A stretch of 57,910 nucleotides of DNA, taken from contig CAJTCV010000001.1 in NCBI GenBank assembly GCA_910574805.1, positions 375,054 through 432,963 of the forward strand. The letters are read 5' to 3'. Within the stretch, counting starts at the first letter, position 1; each line of letters opens with the position of its first letter. This DNA comes from Lachnospiraceae bacterium. Its GTDB lineage: Bacteria; Bacillota; Clostridia; Lachnospirales; Lachnospiraceae. Of this stretch, positions 42,105-51,132 are shown in pieces. The notes under the pieces are model-generated. The model was not told where the DNA came from. It saw nothing but the letters and a program-made list of their open reading frames with translations, and searched no databases. A program made the translations under genes and the position numbers.

Positions 42105-42131
42105 GAGAAGAGAAATACAGGAGAGAGCAGC

Positions 42132-45005
42132 ATGTCAGAGATCATCGCATCAACCTATGAACTGATGGAGAAAATCGGCGCCGGGGGCGGTGGAGTCGTC
42201 TACCTGGCTCACCATCTGCGCCTGAATAAGCGCGTTATTCTGAAAGCGGACAAAAGAAAGATCACCACGCGGCCGGATCTGCTCCGCCGGGAGGTGGACG
42301 TTCTGAAAGACCTGAGCCATCCTTATATCCCTCAGGTCTATGATTTTTTTGTGGAAAATGAGGTCGTCTATACGGCCATGGATTATATTGAGGGAGAGAG
42401 TCTGGACCGGCCGCTGAAGCGGGGAGAGCGGTTTCCCCAGCCCTTGGTGATCAAATGGGCCAGGCAGCTTCTGGAGGCGCTTCAATATCTTCACAGCCCC
42501 ATTCACGGGGATCCGCCAAGGGGTTATGTGCACAGCGATATCAAGCCTGCCAATCTGATGCGCAGGCCCAATAACGACATCTGTCTCATTGACTTCAATA
42601 TCGCACTCGCTCTGGGGGAGGAAAATGTCATCGGCTGCAGTGCCGGATACGCTTCCCCGGAGCACTATGGTCTGGATTTCTCCACGGATGAGGATACGAA
42701 GACGAAAAAGCCCGAGGCGGGAGGAGAGGGCGGGACCCGGCTTATGCCGGGGAACTCCGGGTCGGCCACAGTGACCATGCCGGGAAATTCCATGTCGGGC
42801 ACCGTGAGGATGAAGACGATCCTTCCGGATGTGCGCTCTGATATTTACAGCGTGGGCGCTACGCTCTACCATCTGCTTGGCGGCGTCCGTCCGGCGGGAA
42901 ATGCCAAAGAGGTCGTGCCCCTTTCGGAGGAAGAATTCAGCCCCCAGCTTGTGAAAATTCTGACAAAGGCCATGAACCCGAATCCGAATCTCCGGTACCA
43001 GACCGCGGATGAGATGCTGGATGCGCTGAATCATCTGCATGAAAATGATCCAAGAACGCGGCGTTTTCTGAGAAACCGGCGGATCAGCCTGTCGATTCTG
43101 TCAGTTTTTCTTCTGTCAGGCGTGGCGGTCTCTTTTACAGGTCTGAAACGGATGCAGGCGGCAGAACGCTTCCTGAAGTTTGCCGAGTATGCTCAGAATG
43201 CCCGGGCAGCGGGGGATCTGGACGCGGCGATGGACTATGCGCTGCAGGCGATCCCCGGGAAAACCGGTGTCCTGACGCCGGCATATCCTGCGGAGGCCGG
43301 GAAAGCTCTGACCGACGCGCTGGGCGTATATGATCTGTCGGACGGATACAAATCCCATGGGACGGCAGAGCTTCCCGCTGCGCCCCTGTGCATGAAGCTC
43401 TCTCCGGACGGCCGGACGGCATGCGCCGTCTATGCGTATACGGCGGCGGTCTTCGATACGGATACCGGGGAGATTCTGGCGGAGCTTCCGGCGGAGGAAT
43501 CCGCCCTGTCGGATGCGGAATTTTTAAATAATCATGTCATGATTTATGCGGGAAAGGGTTCTCTGCAGGCATACGATATCGAGACAGGGACCGTATTGTG
43601 GAGTGGAGAGCCGGCTACCTCGATCAGTATCTCCGGAGACGGAAAGCGTGCGGCGGCAGTCTATAAGGAGGAAACGACTGCAGTCGTGTATGATACGGCG
43701 GCCGGCCGGATCCTGTATACGGTGGATTTTGAAGAGAGGCATCAGAAGGTGACGGTCAATGACAGTTTTGCCGATCCCAATGACAACCTGTTCGCCCTGA
43801 ACCGCGACGGCACCCTGCTGGGCGTCAGCTTTGCCGATGGTTCTCTGAAGGTGTATGACCTGGAGCATCCGGGCGGGGATCTGGAGATTTTTGATGAGAC
43901 CTCCGGGTATGTCCATTTTGAGGGCGGCTTTTATGAGAAATATTTTGCATTCTCGGCTTCTGATGGATCGGGGTCGATCTTTGCGGTGATCGATACGGAG
44001 GAGAAGGTTCAGACGGGAGGCTTTGAGGCTCAGGGGACGGCTTACAGCGTTCAGGCGGATGACAGCGGGATCTGCCTCCAGAGTGAGAACCTGCTCGTGC
44101 GGATTCATCCGGAGACCGGCGATCAGACGCCGCTGGTGACGACTTCCGAACAGATCTTAAGCTATGCCACAAGTGAAAGCCACACTCTGATCACCTCGGT
44201 GGAGGAATTTTTCTTCTTTGACCAGAATGCGGGGCTGACTTCCCGCCATGAGAAGGAATACGAGAGCGATTTTGTCCAGATTGCGGAAGGGACGGCGCTC
44301 ATCGGGAGCAGCGATTCCCCGGTCATCCGGATCATGCGGTATGAAAATTATCCGGAAACCGAGCTCTTTTCCTATGATCCGCTCTATGAACACGATGAGG
44401 CCCGGATCAGCGCAGATGAGAAGACAGTCATGCTTTTTTCCTATAATGAATTTCGGCTGTATGCCATGGACGGAACGCTTCTGTCAGAGACGGAGATCCC
44501 GGACGCCGCTCAGGTCTACGACCAGCAGTATATCCGGGACGAGGAAAGCTCCCGGCTGGAAGTGATCTACAACGACGGAACGGTCGCGGCCTACAGCGCC
44601 GCAGACGGGACCCTTCTGTATGAAAAGAAGGCAGAGAAACCGGACAAGGAGATGTATGAGGAATTTGTCACAGATACCCTGCGGATCGAATCCCCCCTGC
44701 ACGGAACGCCCGCGGCATATGATCTCAAGTCCGGCAGGCTGGTGCGGGAGCTGGAGAAGGATACCTATCTCACCTATGTGACGCAGGCGGGAGACTATGT
44801 AGTTGTTCAGTTCGTTACGGCGGACGGCTGCTGTTACGGACAGCTTCTGGACAGCCGGTGCGGGGTGCTGGCGGAACTGCCGTATCTGAGCGACGTGATC
44901 GGCGACCGGCTGATCTTCGATTACCCGACTGGGGATCTCAGGGAGACGCGGATCTATGAAATCGAGGAACTGGTAGAGATGGCGCGGGAGAGAAGAATTG
45001 AATAG
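42132..45005 (+). CDS. Transmembrane Ser/Thr kinase with extracytoplasmic beta-propeller-like domain
   Basis: A 957-residue protein. The kinase domain (about 8-300) has the loop GAGGGGVVYLA, Lys in VILKADKRK, catalytic loop VHSDIKPANLM (Ser instead of Arg, a non-RD type), IDFNIA where DFG is usual, and GYASPEHYG. An insert of about 50 residues rich in Gly, Thr and Met (TRLMPGNSGSATVTMPGN) lies before DVRSDIYSVGATLYHLLGG. A helix follows near 316-336. The outer 600 residues carry repeated WD40/PQQ-like blades (CMKLSPDGRTACAVY, SISISGDGKRAAAVY, YDLEHPGGDL). It may sense an envelope signal and phosphorylate cytoplasmic pilus partners; activity despite DFN is uncertain. Confidence 0.9.
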   Translation: MSEIIASTYELMEKIGAGGGGVVYLAHHLRLNKRVILKADKRKITTRPDLLRREVDVLKDLSHPYIPQVYDFFVENEVVYTAMDYIEGESLDRPLKRGERFPQPLVIKWARQLLEALQYLHSPIHGDPPRGYVHSDIKPANLMRRPNNDICLIDFNIALALGEENVIGCSAGYASPEHYGLDFSTDEDTKTKKPEAGGEGGTRLMPGNSGSATVTMPGNSMSGTVRMKTILPDVRSDIYSVGATLYHLLGGVRPAGNAKEVVPLSEEEFSPQLVKILTKAMNPNPNLRYQTADEMLDALNHLHENDPRTRRFLRNRRISLSILSVFLLSGVAVSFTGLKRMQAAERFLKFAEYAQNARAAGDLDAAMDYALQAIPGKTGVLTPAYPAEAGKALTDALGVYDLSDGYKSHGTAELPAAPLCMKLSPDGRTACAVYAYTAAVFDTDTGEILAELPAEESALSDAEFLNNHVMIYAGKGSLQAYDIETGTVLWSGEPATSISISGDGKRAAAVYKEETTAVVYDTAAGRILYTVDFEERHQKVTVNDSFADPNDNLFALNRDGTLLGVSFADGSLKVYDLEHPGGDLEIFDETSGYVHFEGGFYEKYFAFSASDGSGSIFAVIDTEEKVQTGGFEAQGTAYSVQADDSGICLQSENLLVRIHPETGDQTPLVTTSEQILSYATSESHTLITSVEEFFFFDQNAGLTSRHEKEYESDFVQIAEGTALIGSSDSPVIRIMRYENYPETELFSYDPLYEHDEARISADEKTVMLFSYNEFRLYAMDGTLLSETEIPDAAQVYDQQYIRDEESSRLEVIYNDGTVAAYSAADGTLLYEKKAEKPDKEMYEEFVTDTLRIESPLHGTPAAYDLKSGRLVRELEKDTYLTYVTQAGDYVVVQFVTADGCCYGQLLDSRCGVLAELPYLSDVIGDRLIFDYPTGDLRETRIYEIEELVEMARERRIE

Positions 45006-45027
45006 AAATATATTAATCCGGTAATAT
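44998..45027 (+). promoter_or_regulatory. Possible internal promoter before the surface-protein gene
   Basis: TTGAAT (44998-45003) and TAATAT (45022-45027) with an 18-base spacer overlap the kinase stop. A small ATGCGT/ACGCAT hairpin follows directly. It could allow the surface protein to be expressed apart from the long pilus transcript. Confidence 0.4.
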
Positions 45028-45102
45028 GCGTATTTTCACGCATTTACATAGGAAGGATCTCATACAGATCTCTCCAGAAAATAAAACGAAGGAGAAAGAG
45101 TG

Positions 45103-48100
45103 ATGAAACTGAGAAAATGGTTATCCCTGTTTCTGGCCCTGGCGCTGATGGTGTCACTGGCACAGCGGTCTGATATGACGGCATTTGCCACGGAACCGTC
45201 AGGTACGGAGACAGTGGATGAAAATGTACCGGACCCGGAAGAGACGCCGGCGGATCCGGAAGACGAGGCGGCGGTGCCGGAGGAAACGGTGCCAACTGTG
45301 ACAACTCCGGCAGAAACCACACCAGGAGCGGCAACTCCGGGAGCGGACACATTGCCGGAGACAACGACGCCGGGAGCGGATGTAACGCCGGGTACAACAC
45401 CGGAAACGACCGAACCGGGAGCTGATACAACGCCGGGAACGACCGAACCGGGAGCTGATACAACGCCGGGAACGACCGAACCGGGAGTGGATGTGACGCC
45501 GGGAACGGCTGCACCGGGAACAAATGCGACGCCGGATGCAACGCCGGGAACAGATGCGGCGCCGGACACAACCACGCCACCGGAGGCAGCGCCGGACACG
45601 ATAACTCCCGCTGATACAGCACCGGACGCAGTGCTGCCGCCGGAGGATGCGGACAATGAGACCGATAGCCTGATTCAGGAAGAACAGGTGGATGTGCCGA
45701 CGGTCATGTCTCTGTTCCCGTATGAAGAAAAACGGGTATCCGTCTATCTGAATGATTATTCCAAAGAGCAGCTTGCGGCGATGCCTGTGGACACGCTTCT
45801 GGATATGCTTCTGGACCGCGACGGGAACAAGATCACGGTTCCGGCAGATGCGGAAATCCTCTGCGGTTATCAGAAGGATGAAGACGGAGATGTGCTGGAC
45901 ATGGATTCGTACAAGAAGGTTGAGCGCGGTGGGACCGTCGATCTTTCTTATAAATACGACAGCAGTTCATCTTATCAGATGCGGCTGATCATCGGAGATG
46001 AAAATCAGCTTGCAAAGGACAATGTCCGTTACATTGTAACGGTATACATCAATCTGATCAGAGAGAATTTGGACTATTATATTTATGCGGACAATGGTTC
46101 CGGCTGGAGAAGTCAGATCTCTCAGAAGGCGATCTGGTCCAAAGAGTCTTCGCTTCTTGGAGATATTGGGATTCCGGTGACGGAGGTATCATATTATGTA
46201 GATGGATCTTCCTCCTTCCAGGCTGGAAAAGAGTGCTATTTGAATATCGAGTCTTCTCTGGCAGATGACAAAAACCGGAATATCGATGTGAAAGTCTATC
46301 CCATGGAGAATTTCCTGGCTTATCATCGGCAGCAGGCGGCGCTGACCGGGGAGATCACCGATATCCTGAATCAGACGGATATGTATCAGACGGGCGGACA
46401 TAAAGGAGTCTATGCGGTTCCGGGCAGTGTTGATCCGCTGTCGTCCGATAATGTATTCTGCATCGTATATGCGGAGGAAGGAACCGGCAGGGTGATCGCA
46501 GCCCGCGGCCTGATCTTTATTGTACGTTCCGGAGAACCGGAAGCGCTGACCGGCGGCATCTATGCTTATGAAAATGGCCAGATGAAGGATGCGGCGAAGC
46601 TGACCTATACGAGTCCGGGCAAATGGGATGATGCGGAATGGAAGCTTGACAAGAACGGTTCCATGATTGTAGAATATAATGAATGGACGAACCAGTATCA
46701 GCTGTCTGAGGGATATGCTTCCGACGGAGAGTATTACCATGTGCTGAATACAGACGACCGGGTAGAGAAGATCGTCCGGGGATATTATGATACGCGGGAA
46801 GAGGCGGAGCAAAAAGGTGCTGAGGATGTGACCGCGCAGCTTATGCCGGCAGACCGGAATACGGCGCCGTACGGTTATAAGATGGGGGCCTCGGGGAGCC
46901 GCAACTTCACAGTTTTCTTCAAGGACGGAAGCGTGATTCATTATTTTGTATATCTCTCCAGAACTGCAACCAGCTACAGCGTGGATTTTTGGATAACCGG
47001 TGCAGTGGGCTATGAAGGAAAGATATACAGCGCAGTCAGTTCCGAAGATTCTTATTACCAGAACAGATATCAGATGATCCTGATCAATGATGCGGATGCG
47101 GATCTGTCCAGTCTGAAGCCGACCTTCCAGACCTCCAGTGACCAGGTAAAGGTCATGGTAGGTGAGAAACAGGAATCCGGAGTGTCGGTACAGGATTTCT
47201 CCAAAGGACCGGTCACCTACAGCGTTTATGTGGACGACAACCCCAAACAGTATGTGGTTGCTTTTGTAAAGAAGGATACGGAGGCAAAATTATTTGTCAA
47301 CGGACCGGACGAGCGGGAGGTCTTCCTGACCGGAGCCGGCGATTACAAAAATCATGACATTGTGGTTGCCAATGTGGGCGAGAAGGAACTGACCGGACTG
47401 AAAGCGGAGCTTATTGGGGCGACGCACGTGAAGCTGGACGATTACTGGACCCTTGGCGGAGCCGGAAATGATACGCTGTCCCCGTTTACGACCATCAATG
47501 AGGAGGACAAGAACGGCAATTATGTGCAGGATGGGCATCTGTTCAATCTGGCGAAGGTCCGCCTGCTCCCGGACGGAGAGGGCGAGATCACCGGCACGCT
47601 GAAGATCTCCGCGGACGGTCAGGAGCCGGTGCTGATCAAACTGAAAGGTTTTGCCGGAAATCCGAAGATCATTACCGAGAGTCTGGGAGAAGGCGTTAAA
47701 TACGTGCCGTATTCCTGGCATATTGCAACGAATAATATGCACGACTGGATCAAGGTGAAAATCTCTCTGGAGAGCGGAAGTCTGCCGGAGGGCGTGACGC
47801 TGAACGAGACGACGGGCGAGATCTACGGCGTGCCGAAAGAAACAGGAGAATTTCCAATAAGAGTTATGGCCTCCTTCAACCGAAAGGAATTCGAACCTTC
47901 CTATGCATCCTTCACGCTGAAGGTCAACGAAAATACGGATGACAACGTATACGGGGCGACCGACCCAGGTTACGAGATCCAGGAACACGTAGGTACGCAG
48001 AGACCGGATCCGCAGATTGGCACCTATCATTATGTCCTGACCAGCAGGGAGGATCAGCTGTTCGTCTCCACCGGTGTCATGGAAGAGTTCGTCGGCTTCT

Positions 48101-48855
48101 GGTTAAACGGTGAGAAGCTGGTGGAAGGAGAAGACTACACGAAAGAAAGCGGCAGTACAAGGATCACGATCCGCCGGCAGACCTTTGAAAATAAGGCGGA
48201 CCAGTCCGGAACGAACACCATCGCGGCCGAGTTCCGTGTGGACGGCGACCGGAATAACGACCTGAAACGTACGGCCCAGAACTTCCAGATCGAATTTTCC
48301 GGCGGAGGTTCCAAAAGCCACGGTTCCGGCGGTTCCTCGGAGGAAAGCACCTCCGGCGGAGGCGGAGCAGGCGCAGGGGCTGCAGGAAGCAGTCTGGCCA
48401 CGCTGGTAATGCGTTTTGTGGATACCGCGGGCAATCCGCTGCCGGGTCTCAATGTGGAGCTTCATTCCACGCCGAAGACCGCCCGGACGAATCAGAACGG
48501 AATCGCGGTGTTCACCGGAGTGGAGAGCGGCGCGCATACGCTGTATGTGAAAAACGGATCCGGTGTCGTGCTGGCGACCAGAAGCTTTGAACTGGTGTTT
48601 GGAGACGCCGCGTCCATCAACGGAGGGCAGATCACAGTGAAAGCAGGCGTGCCGTCTACCATGAATATCCAGCTGAGCGGCAATGAACTGATCTTCCAGA
48701 CTCTCCAGGAAGGAGATCCGTATCAGGTAGTTCCTGCCGGAACCGGTGATGCTTCCGATCCCGGGGTCTGGCTGCTCCTGTCCATGCTGGCTGGCTGTAT
48801 GCTGCTGGGAATCGGCATGTACTGGAGAAGAAAAAGAGGAATCTGTCATGAATAA
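45103..48855 (+). CDS. Large membrane-anchored surface protein with Thr/Pro-rich repeats
   Basis: A 1,250-residue exported protein. It begins with a signal peptide (WLSLFLALALMVSLA, likely cut near AFA-TEP), then a Thr/Pro/Gly-rich stalk (about 30-190) with PGADTTPGTTE repeats. A long middle region holds beta domains, including a putative-Ig module (GSLPEGVTLNETTGEIYGVP) and an X2-like module (FWLNGEKLVEGEDYTK). A Gly/Ser linker leads to a SpaA/carboxypeptidase-regulatory-like module (DTAGNPLPGLNVELHSTP), and a last helix with RRKRG tail anchors it. No LPXTG is present. GGAG lies 8 bases before the ATG at 45103. It could be an adhesin; that is inference. Confidence 0.83.
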   Translation: MKLRKWLSLFLALALMVSLAQRSDMTAFATEPSGTETVDENVPDPEETPADPEDEAAVPEETVPTVTTPAETTPGAATPGADTLPETTTPGADVTPGTTPETTEPGADTTPGTTEPGADTTPGTTEPGVDVTPGTAAPGTNATPDATPGTDAAPDTTTPPEAAPDTITPADTAPDAVLPPEDADNETDSLIQEEQVDVPTVMSLFPYEEKRVSVYLNDYSKEQLAAMPVDTLLDMLLDRDGNKITVPADAEILCGYQKDEDGDVLDMDSYKKVERGGTVDLSYKYDSSSSYQMRLIIGDENQLAKDNVRYIVTVYINLIRENLDYYIYADNGSGWRSQISQKAIWSKESSLLGDIGIPVTEVSYYVDGSSSFQAGKECYLNIESSLADDKNRNIDVKVYPMENFLAYHRQQAALTGEITDILNQTDMYQTGGHKGVYAVPGSVDPLSSDNVFCIVYAEEGTGRVIAARGLIFIVRSGEPEALTGGIYAYENGQMKDAAKLTYTSPGKWDDAEWKLDKNGSMIVEYNEWTNQYQLSEGYASDGEYYHVLNTDDRVEKIVRGYYDTREEAEQKGAEDVTAQLMPADRNTAPYGYKMGASGSRNFTVFFKDGSVIHYFVYLSRTATSYSVDFWITGAVGYEGKIYSAVSSEDSYYQNRYQMILINDADADLSSLKPTFQTSSDQVKVMVGEKQESGVSVQDFSKGPVTYSVYVDDNPKQYVVAFVKKDTEAKLFVNGPDEREVFLTGAGDYKNHDIVVANVGEKELTGLKAELIGATHVKLDDYWTLGGAGNDTLSPFTTINEEDKNGNYVQDGHLFNLAKVRLLPDGEGEITGTLKISADGQEPVLIKLKGFAGNPKIITESLGEGVKYVPYSWHIATNNMHDWIKVKISLESGSLPEGVTLNETTGEIYGVPKETGEFPIRVMASFNRKEFEPSYASFTLKVNENTDDNVYGATDPGYEIQEHVGTQRPDPQIGTYHYVLTSREDQLFVSTGVMEEFVGFWLNGEKLVEGEDYTKESGSTRITIRRQTFENKADQSGTNTIAAEFRVDGDRNNDLKRTAQNFQIEFSGGGSKSHGSGGSSEESTSGGGGAGAGAAGSSLATLVMRFVDTAGNPLPGLNVELHSTPKTARTNQNGIAVFTGVESGAHTLYVKNGSGVVLATRSFELVFGDAASINGGQITVKAGVPSTMNIQLSGNELIFQTLQEGDPYQVVPAGTGDASDPGVWLLLSMLAGCMLLGIGMYWRRKRGICHE
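45421..45486 (+). repeat. Perfect 33-base tandem duplication in the stalk
   Basis: Two identical 33-base units (45421-45453, 45454-45486) each encode ADTTPGTTEPG; degenerate relatives extend through 45300-45640. Being in frame, slippage would lengthen or shorten the stalk. Confidence 0.85.
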
Positions 48856-48872
48856 ATAGGTAATGAACAGAA

Positions 48873-48909
48873 GGGCTGTCGCGGAGGATAACCTGCGGCA
48901 GCTCTTTTT
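48873..48909 (+). terminator. Intrinsic terminator after the surface-protein gene
   Basis: GGGCTGTCGC pairs with GCGGCAGCTC (with wobbles) and an inner AGG/CCT, followed by TTTTT at 48905-48909. It separates the surface-protein gene from the TPR genes, which would then depend on readthrough or their own weak promoter. Confidence 0.75.
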
Positions 48910-48933
48910 CATGCTACAGAGAAGGGAGTGTAT

Positions 48934-49944
48934 ATGAATAAAAAGAAAACCGGAATGATCTGTACAGGGCTCATTCTGCTGGGTATTCTGACAGGTCTTG
49001 GGATATTTTTTCCGAAATGGAACCGGCATCGTATTCTGACAGAGAATCTGGAGCTTGCCGAACAGTTTCTTCTGGACGAAGATTATGAAGCAGCGATCGT
49101 TGCATTTACAGAAGCCATTGAGACAGATCCCAGGTGTGTGGAAGCCTATACGGGGCTGGCTGAGGTCTATCTGCTGCTGGGCGAGGACGAAAAGGCTCTG
49201 GAGGTCATCCAGAAGGGGCAGGCAGAAACAGGAAATACGGAAATATTTGCACCTTATCTGGAACAGATCAGGAACAGGGCGGAAGCAGCGGCGCAGCTGG
49301 AGCTGTCCGAAGATGAGACAGAAGGAGCCGTGCAGCCGGAAGAACAGAACGAAGAAACAACGCAGCCGGATGTATCGGAGGAACCGACAGAGCTGTCGGA
49401 TTCTTCAAAGGAGAAAATCGAGACACTTTTAAAGTTTTTATACTATGAAGAGATCGGTTCCGGGTCTGCGTACCCTGTACATGAGCTGGCATCGGATGAA
49501 AAAGCGCTGCTGCTTGCTCTTTGCATGTCGGAAGATGTCTATGGCCTTTGTACGGAGCGGCTTGAACAGCCGGAATATTCAGAGAACGGGCTTCCCGCTG
49601 CCTCAGAGGAAAATGCAAATCTCTTTCTCAGAGACTGTATCGGAACGGATCTGACGGGATATGCCTATGACGGGCCTGCGCCTCTGATCCGGGAAGGCGG
49701 ACTGCTGGCATTTCCAGGCGCAGACTGGGGGACGGCATATCCGTTTTCCCGGATCGAGGAGACAGCTTCGGCGGAAGACGGCAGGATCGTCCTGACCGGA
49801 ACGGTGGGCTGGATGGGAGAGAGCGATGATACAGGGAACGGATTCACAGTGACCGAGGAAGCAGCTTTTGAGGCGCTTCTTGAAAAGTCGGATTCCCAAT
49901 ACCTGGATGGCTATACCCTGGTCAGTTTCCAGTATCTTCCGTAA
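48934..49944 (+). CDS. Membrane-anchored TPR protein, first
   Basis: A 336-residue protein with an N-terminal helix (MICTGLILLGILTGLGIFF) and two or three TPR units at about 35-115 (LAEQFLLDEDYEAAIVAFTE, then AIETDPRCVEAYTGLAEVYL). An acidic linker and a C-terminal domain of about 190 residues that I do not recognise complete it. AAGGGAG is seven bases before the ATG at 48934, which is preferred to the GTG at 48928. The TPR part resembles that of the next gene, so the two look like diverged duplicates. They may scaffold envelope parts of the pilus; this is inferred from position. Confidence 0.78.
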   Translation: MNKKKTGMICTGLILLGILTGLGIFFPKWNRHRILTENLELAEQFLLDEDYEAAIVAFTEAIETDPRCVEAYTGLAEVYLLLGEDEKALEVIQKGQAETGNTEIFAPYLEQIRNRAEAAAQLELSEDETEGAVQPEEQNEETTQPDVSEEPTELSDSSKEKIETLLKFLYYEEIGSGSAYPVHELASDEKALLLALCMSEDVYGLCTERLEQPEYSENGLPAASEENANLFLRDCIGTDLTGYAYDGPAPLIREGGLLAFPGADWGTAYPFSRIEETASAEDGRIVLTGTVGWMGESDDTGNGFTVTEEAAFEALLEKSDSQYLDGYTLVSFQYLP

Positions 49945-50067
49945 ATCAAATACCCCGCTGCAGGCAGCCGACTGGCTCGCTGCCCGCGGGAATAAAGGAG
50001 CAGAAGACACAAATATGGCGGAAGATGGAAGAACGGATGAGGGAGAAATACAAGAGGAGGGACAGTT

Positions 50068-51105
50068 TTGTTGGAAAGATTTTCTCGGAAACAGTTGTTT
50101 ATGATGGGAGCAGCTGCAGTGGTGATGGCAGTGGTGCTCGGTATTTGCTTTTATTATATGCCGGCGAACCGCATGGCCAGGCAGCTGGAGCTTGGTTACC
50201 GGTATCTGGAAAACGAGCAGTATGAAGAAGCTGTGGTGGCATTTGAGAAGGTAATCGAGATCGATGCAAAGCAGGTGCCGGCATATCTGGGAGAAGCATC
50301 AGCGTATGCTGCCATGGAAGATTATACCGGTGCAGCGGCAGTGCTGGAAAGAGGTTACGGGCAGACGGCGGATGCAGAGCTTGAGAACAGGCTGGCGGAA
50401 GTGTGCCGGGAAGCAGCACAGTATTATTTTGACCGGGGAGAATACGATACAGCAGAAGCATTTCTTGAGAGGATACCGGAATCTCTGCGGGACGACACAT
50501 ACAGCGCGCTGGAGCAGCAGATCCAGGCAGAGCGGACGGCAGAAGAAGTTCCGGAATCTCCGGAGGAGGTAACAGAAGAACCGGAAGAAAACACAGAACC
50601 GGAAGATGCAGAAGAAGAGCCGGAAGCACAGGAAGAAGCGGCGATTCCGGAAGAGGGACCGCTGTCAGATGACTATACCAGTGATCTGAGAGATTATGCG
50701 AATCTCCTGACGGAAGATCTGGGAGGTAATCTGGCCGGAACGCTGGCAGCGCTTCTGTATCCGGAGAATCCGACCTATACCGAATCAGACGACGGTATGA
50801 TGTATGTACTCGGTGATTATGATATGGAGGTCGGAGCTTCGGGCAACAATGACGGCTGTATGGTCTGGATGTACCGGCCGGTAGAGGGCTTCCGCATTTA
50901 CGGTGTTGAACCGGGCATGACGGAGGCAGATGCGGCGTCGATACTGGAGAGACAGGGGATCCTGCCGGAAAACGGATACTATATGATTCCGAGGACGGAA
51001 CCGGAGTTCCCCAACGGCTATAAATATATCACGCTGATAACAGAAAACGGAATCGTGGAAGAGGTGAGATTTGCTCATTATCTGGGAATCGACTGGGGAT
51101 TTTGA
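50068..51105 (+). CDS. Membrane-anchored TPR protein, second
   Basis: A 345-residue protein with an N-terminal helix (LFMMGAAAVVMAVVLGICFY) and TPR units at about 40-150 (LELGYRYLENEQYEEAVVAF, then EKVIEIDAKQVPAYLGEASA). A Glu/Pro-rich linker (about 160-200) and a C-terminal domain of 130 residues follow. There is no ATG before the helix; TTG codons at 50068 and 50071 follow AGGAGGG by 6 and 9 bases. The layout parallels the preceding gene. It is the last gene I would assign to the pilus region. Confidence 0.75.
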   Translation: MLERFSRKQLFMMGAAAVVMAVVLGICFYYMPANRMARQLELGYRYLENEQYEEAVVAFEKVIEIDAKQVPAYLGEASAYAAMEDYTGAAAVLERGYGQTADAELENRLAEVCREAAQYYFDRGEYDTAEAFLERIPESLRDDTYSALEQQIQAERTAEEVPESPEEVTEEPEENTEPEDAEEEPEAQEEAAIPEEGPLSDDYTSDLRDYANLLTEDLGGNLAGTLAALLYPENPTYTESDDGMMYVLGDYDMEVGASGNNDGCMVWMYRPVEGFRIYGVEPGMTEADAASILERQGILPENGYYMIPRTEPEFPNGYKYITLITENGIVEEVRFAHYLGIDWGF

Positions 51106-51132
51106 CACGGTCGGATGATCCGGTGACTGGGG

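Noticed and set aside
50014-50104. Short frame of 29 codons before the second TPR gene
   Set aside because: It overlaps the TPR gene out of frame, its ribosome site is too far away (about 14 bases), and the peptide is only charged residues.
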